64,000 nucleotides of DNA, from positions 1 to 64,000 of the forward strand of contig CAYZZA010000001.1 in assembly GCA_964482685.1 (NCBI GenBank). The letters are read 5' to 3'. Numbering within the stretch: the stretch's first letter is position 1; each line of letters begins with the position of its first letter. The stretch comes from CAYZZA01 sp964482685 (GTDB lineage: Bacteria > Bacillota > Bacilli > Lactobacillales > Carnobacteriaceae_A). Below the pieces are notes generated by a model. That model was not told the origin of the DNA. It ran no database searches and was given only the letters and a program-made list of their open reading frames with translations. The translations under genes were made by a program, and so were the position numbers. Below are positions 62,132-64,000 of this stretch, in pieces.

Positions 62132-63501
62132 TCTACATCCCCCTCAATGTCTTCAGTACGTACTTTATTGGATGCAATCGTCACTGGAATTCCTTGCTCT
62201 GTTAACGAACGTGCAAACACACGCTCAATCTCTGTCTCTACAAAGGGACTTGTAAAGGTTGCCGTCAGTTGATCTTTAAACGACACGATGCTTAATTGTG
62301 GGCGCACTGCTGAAACGTGAAAATACAAAGCGGAAATATGCGCATCCATCGCAGCAGGAATCGATACTTTCCCTAAATTTGATACAGCGATAGTGATATG
62401 GCGGTTGTTTACCCAGTTGATGCCTTTCAAAATCAAATCTTTCAACGGGCGTGGCGCTGCTCGCATCAACGGATTAAATTCGTAGGAAATTAATTTTTCC
62501 AATCTCTTTTGCAAAGAAGGCTGATTCACTTTTGCTTTCATCTCTTTTTGAAGAGAGGCACAGATAGTTGCAAGTGTATCTTCTTCTGGATGAGCAAAAG
62601 GGTAACTTAAATACAGAGCCGTAAAAAAATTACGAGCAGAATGCGAGGGAAAAAAGCGTCGTAAATTCACTGGTAAAGACAATTGAATGGCTTTTCCTTG
62701 TTCACTTCTAGGAGCCGTTTGGTGGACGGCTTTTACAAACAAAGCGGAAAGATAGACCGTCAACGACACCCCTTCTTGGCGTGCTAAAGAAAGCACTGCG
62801 TCAACAGGCATTCTTAGCTCCACCACATGTGTGCGCAAATCAGCAGTCTTTTCTCCTCGAACACGGTAGACATTCCCTTTTTCAATACTTTTCCATCCGT
62901 CTTCCGATAACGTATGGGAACGTTTTTCTTGTTCACTTGTGTCGTCTTGCATTGCATCGAGAGCAGATGCGGCTTCTTCTGCAAAGTTGTTCCTTTTTTT
63001 GTGTTTAAAATATCTATCGTAGCTATCTTCCAACTGACTTTCTAATTGTTCCTCACTCGGTAGAGCGTCTTGTGCAGATTGAACATCCAAACGCCGAACG
63101 TATTCCATCAACAAGTCTTGAAAAAACCACATTCCACCGGTGCCGTCTGACAACGCATGGAATACTTCGAGATGAATGCGCGTACCTCGGTACAAAACCC
63201 GAAACAACAATTCGCGTCTATCGTAATGATAAATTTGTGCACAAGGTGGCTGGGTTTCGGGTATCACTAAAGGATGTAAATCACTTTCTTCTAGATAGTA
63301 CCAAAAGAGCCCACGTCGAAGAACACTATGATACAAGACATATTTTTCATACGTGCTATCCAAGGCTTGTTGAAGAAGGGACACATCTACAGAGTGAGCC
63401 ATTTCTGCGCTTAACCGAAATACTTTCGTGTCTGTTTCGGTTCGGGCTGCTAAAAATATATTTGATGCATTATCCAATCTGACCCATTTTTTACGTTTCA
63501 T
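62128..63501 (-). CDS. Condensation/alcohol-acetyltransferase-like protein
   Basis: Protein of 457 residues with the chloramphenicol-acetyltransferase/condensation fold. The catalytic motif HxxxDG is present as FHALSDGTGGMWF near residue 128, and LPVNLRRFFP and ITIAVSNLGKV are in the C-terminal half. It fits alcohol acetyltransferase/PapA-type acyltransferases. Acyl acceptor unknown. The start is ATG 63501 with GGAAG about 9 nt upstream; it overlaps the hydrolase gene. Confidence 0.85.
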   Translation of the reverse strand: MKRKKWVRLDNASNIFLAARTETDTKVFRLSAEMAHSVDVSLLQQALDSTYEKYVLYHSVLRRGLFWYYLEESDLHPLVIPETQPPCAQIYHYDRRELLFRVLYRGTRIHLEVFHALSDGTGGMWFFQDLLMEYVRRLDVQSAQDALPSEEQLESQLEDSYDRYFKHKKRNNFAEEAASALDAMQDDTSEQEKRSHTLSEDGWKSIEKGNVYRVRGEKTADLRTHVVELRMPVDAVLSLARQEGVSLTVYLSALFVKAVHQTAPRSEQGKAIQLSLPVNLRRFFPSHSARNFFTALYLSYPFAHPEEDTLATICASLQKEMKAKVNQPSLQKRLEKLISYEFNPLMRAAPRPLKDLILKGINWVNNRHITIAVSNLGKVSIPAAMDAHISALYFHVSAVRPQLSIVSFKDQLTATFTSPFVETEIERVFARSLTEQGIPVTIASNKVRTEDIEGDVE

Positions 63502-64000
63502 TGTCTTTTTCTTCCTCTTTTTCATCATTTAAAAATGTGTTCATTTCCGCAAAGGCACTTGTTAAAATAGTGGACACCATAGGGTACGTAAAAAAACCAT
63601 GCACAGCCCTTTCCACTTGATGAATCACTGTATTGTTTCCAGCATCTTGTAAGGCTCGTCCAAACGCTTCTCCTTCATCTCGCAAAGGATCAAACTCTGC
63701 AGTAAATAGGAGCGTCTCTGATATATCCGTAAGATCTGTAGCCATCAAAGGAGAGACAAAAGGCGTTTGTCTGACTGCTATGTCCGGTGCGTACAGTTCC
63801 ATATATCCTTGCACTTTAGCGGCTGTTAATCCGTAATCGTACCCATTTGTCCGAATAGAGTCAAAAGGAGAAGCTTCAGTGTGATCCCAATGTGTCACAG
63901 GATAAAAGAGCACTTGTTTTTTTGGCCTGGCTTTCTTTTCCTTTTTTAGACGCAAGGAAACGGCACTAGCCAAATTAGCGCCCGCTGAATCCCCCATTAA
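63491..64000 (-). CDS. Alpha/beta-hydrolase (HSL-type esterase), 5' end beyond window
   Basis: Partial gene: the frame is open to the window edge. The visible part begins inside the core with GDSAGANLA, the nucleophile motif of the hormone-sensitive-lipase family; the acid is in AEFDPLRDEGEAFG and the His in VHGFFTYP. The HGGG oxyanion motif would lie beyond the edge. It overlaps the acyltransferase gene by 11 nt, so the three genes form one operon that may make or break an ester. Confidence 0.9.
   Translation of the reverse strand, partial: LMGDSAGANLASAVSLRLKKEKKARPKKQVLFYPVTHWDHTEASPFDSIRTNGYDYGLTAAKVQGYMELYAPDIAVRQTPFVSPLMATDLTDISETLLFTAEFDPLRDEGEAFGRALQDAGNNTVIHQVERAVHGFFTYPMVSTILTSAFAEMNTFLNDEKEEEKDNET

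Overview
The window reads as low-GC Gram-positive chromosome. Most genes carry strong Shine-Dalgarno sequences, intrinsic terminators with U-tracts are frequent, and the gene set is typical of Lactobacillales: class Ib ribonucleotide reductase nrdHIEF, PepC, PepF, LysM/3D cell-wall proteins, UspA proteins, acyl-ACP thioesterase and a DgkA/LafA-type glycosyltransferase. A Carnobacteriaceae-like marine or alkaliphilic lactic acid bacterium would fit (BCCT osmolyte transporter, aspartate/fumarate/malate catabolism), but genus is inference. There are no rRNA or tRNA genes, CRISPR arrays or intact mobile elements; the one possible insertion-sequence trace is a short remnant near 7.6 kb.

Layout. 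0.4-3.4 kb: a stress-like block on the minus strand with two paralogous UspA proteins around a secreted repeat protein and a glycine-rich membrane protein, then a cupin. 3.5-5.4 kb (+): FetAB metal exporter and a small membrane protein. 5.5-7.3 kb (-): BCCT transporter. 7.8-12.05 kb (-): nrdHIEF behind a cobalamin riboswitch with an intrinsic terminator and a candidate NrdR box. 12.3-15.8 kb (-): DUF2974 hydrolase and a fused ABC/FtsX exporter with a clear promoter and palindromic operator. 15.8-21.8 kb (-): aspartate-to-threonine operon lysC-asd-hom-thrC-thrB. 22.2 kb (+): orphan ParA-like ATPase. 23.3-27.8 kb (-): malic enzyme, fumarase and aspartase, behind a CcpA-type cre site and a long leader. 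27.9-30.2 kb (-): ung-pta-tsaE. 30.3-33.0 kb (+): HAD phosphatase, PfkB-type vitamin kinase, LURP-one-like protein. 33.2-36.5 kb (-): uvrC, a small protein, coiled-coil/3D cell-wall protein. 36.6-41.8 kb: nucleoside deoxyribosyltransferase, a broken 2-hydroxyacid dehydrogenase, MBL hydrolase plus asparaginase, acyl-ACP thioesterase and DMT transporter. 41.9-44.6 kb: divergent pepC and alr. 44.9-54.1 kb (-): LysM/3D protein, DUF4153 protein, YitT protein, amidohydrolase, PepF, MATE exporter. 54.3-56.4 kb (+): membrane protein-CcdA-thioredoxin redox operon. 56.4-59.4 kb (-): polar amino-acid ABC importer. 59.9-64 kb (-): glycolipid glycosyltransferase, then a hydrolase/condensation-type acyltransferase/zinc-ribbon membrane protein trio cut by the window edge.

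The most unusual signal is translational. Three or four genes (hom, the MATE exporter, ccdA and probably the gene before ccdA) appear to start at AUA, AUU or AUC. Each has a strong Shine-Dalgarno at a workable distance, no AUG/GUG/UUG suitably placed, and an N-terminus that looks complete only if the AUN codon is used. The second is the coupling of class Ib ribonucleotide reductase to a cobalamin riboswitch, which suggests that a B12-dependent reductase exists elsewhere in the genome.
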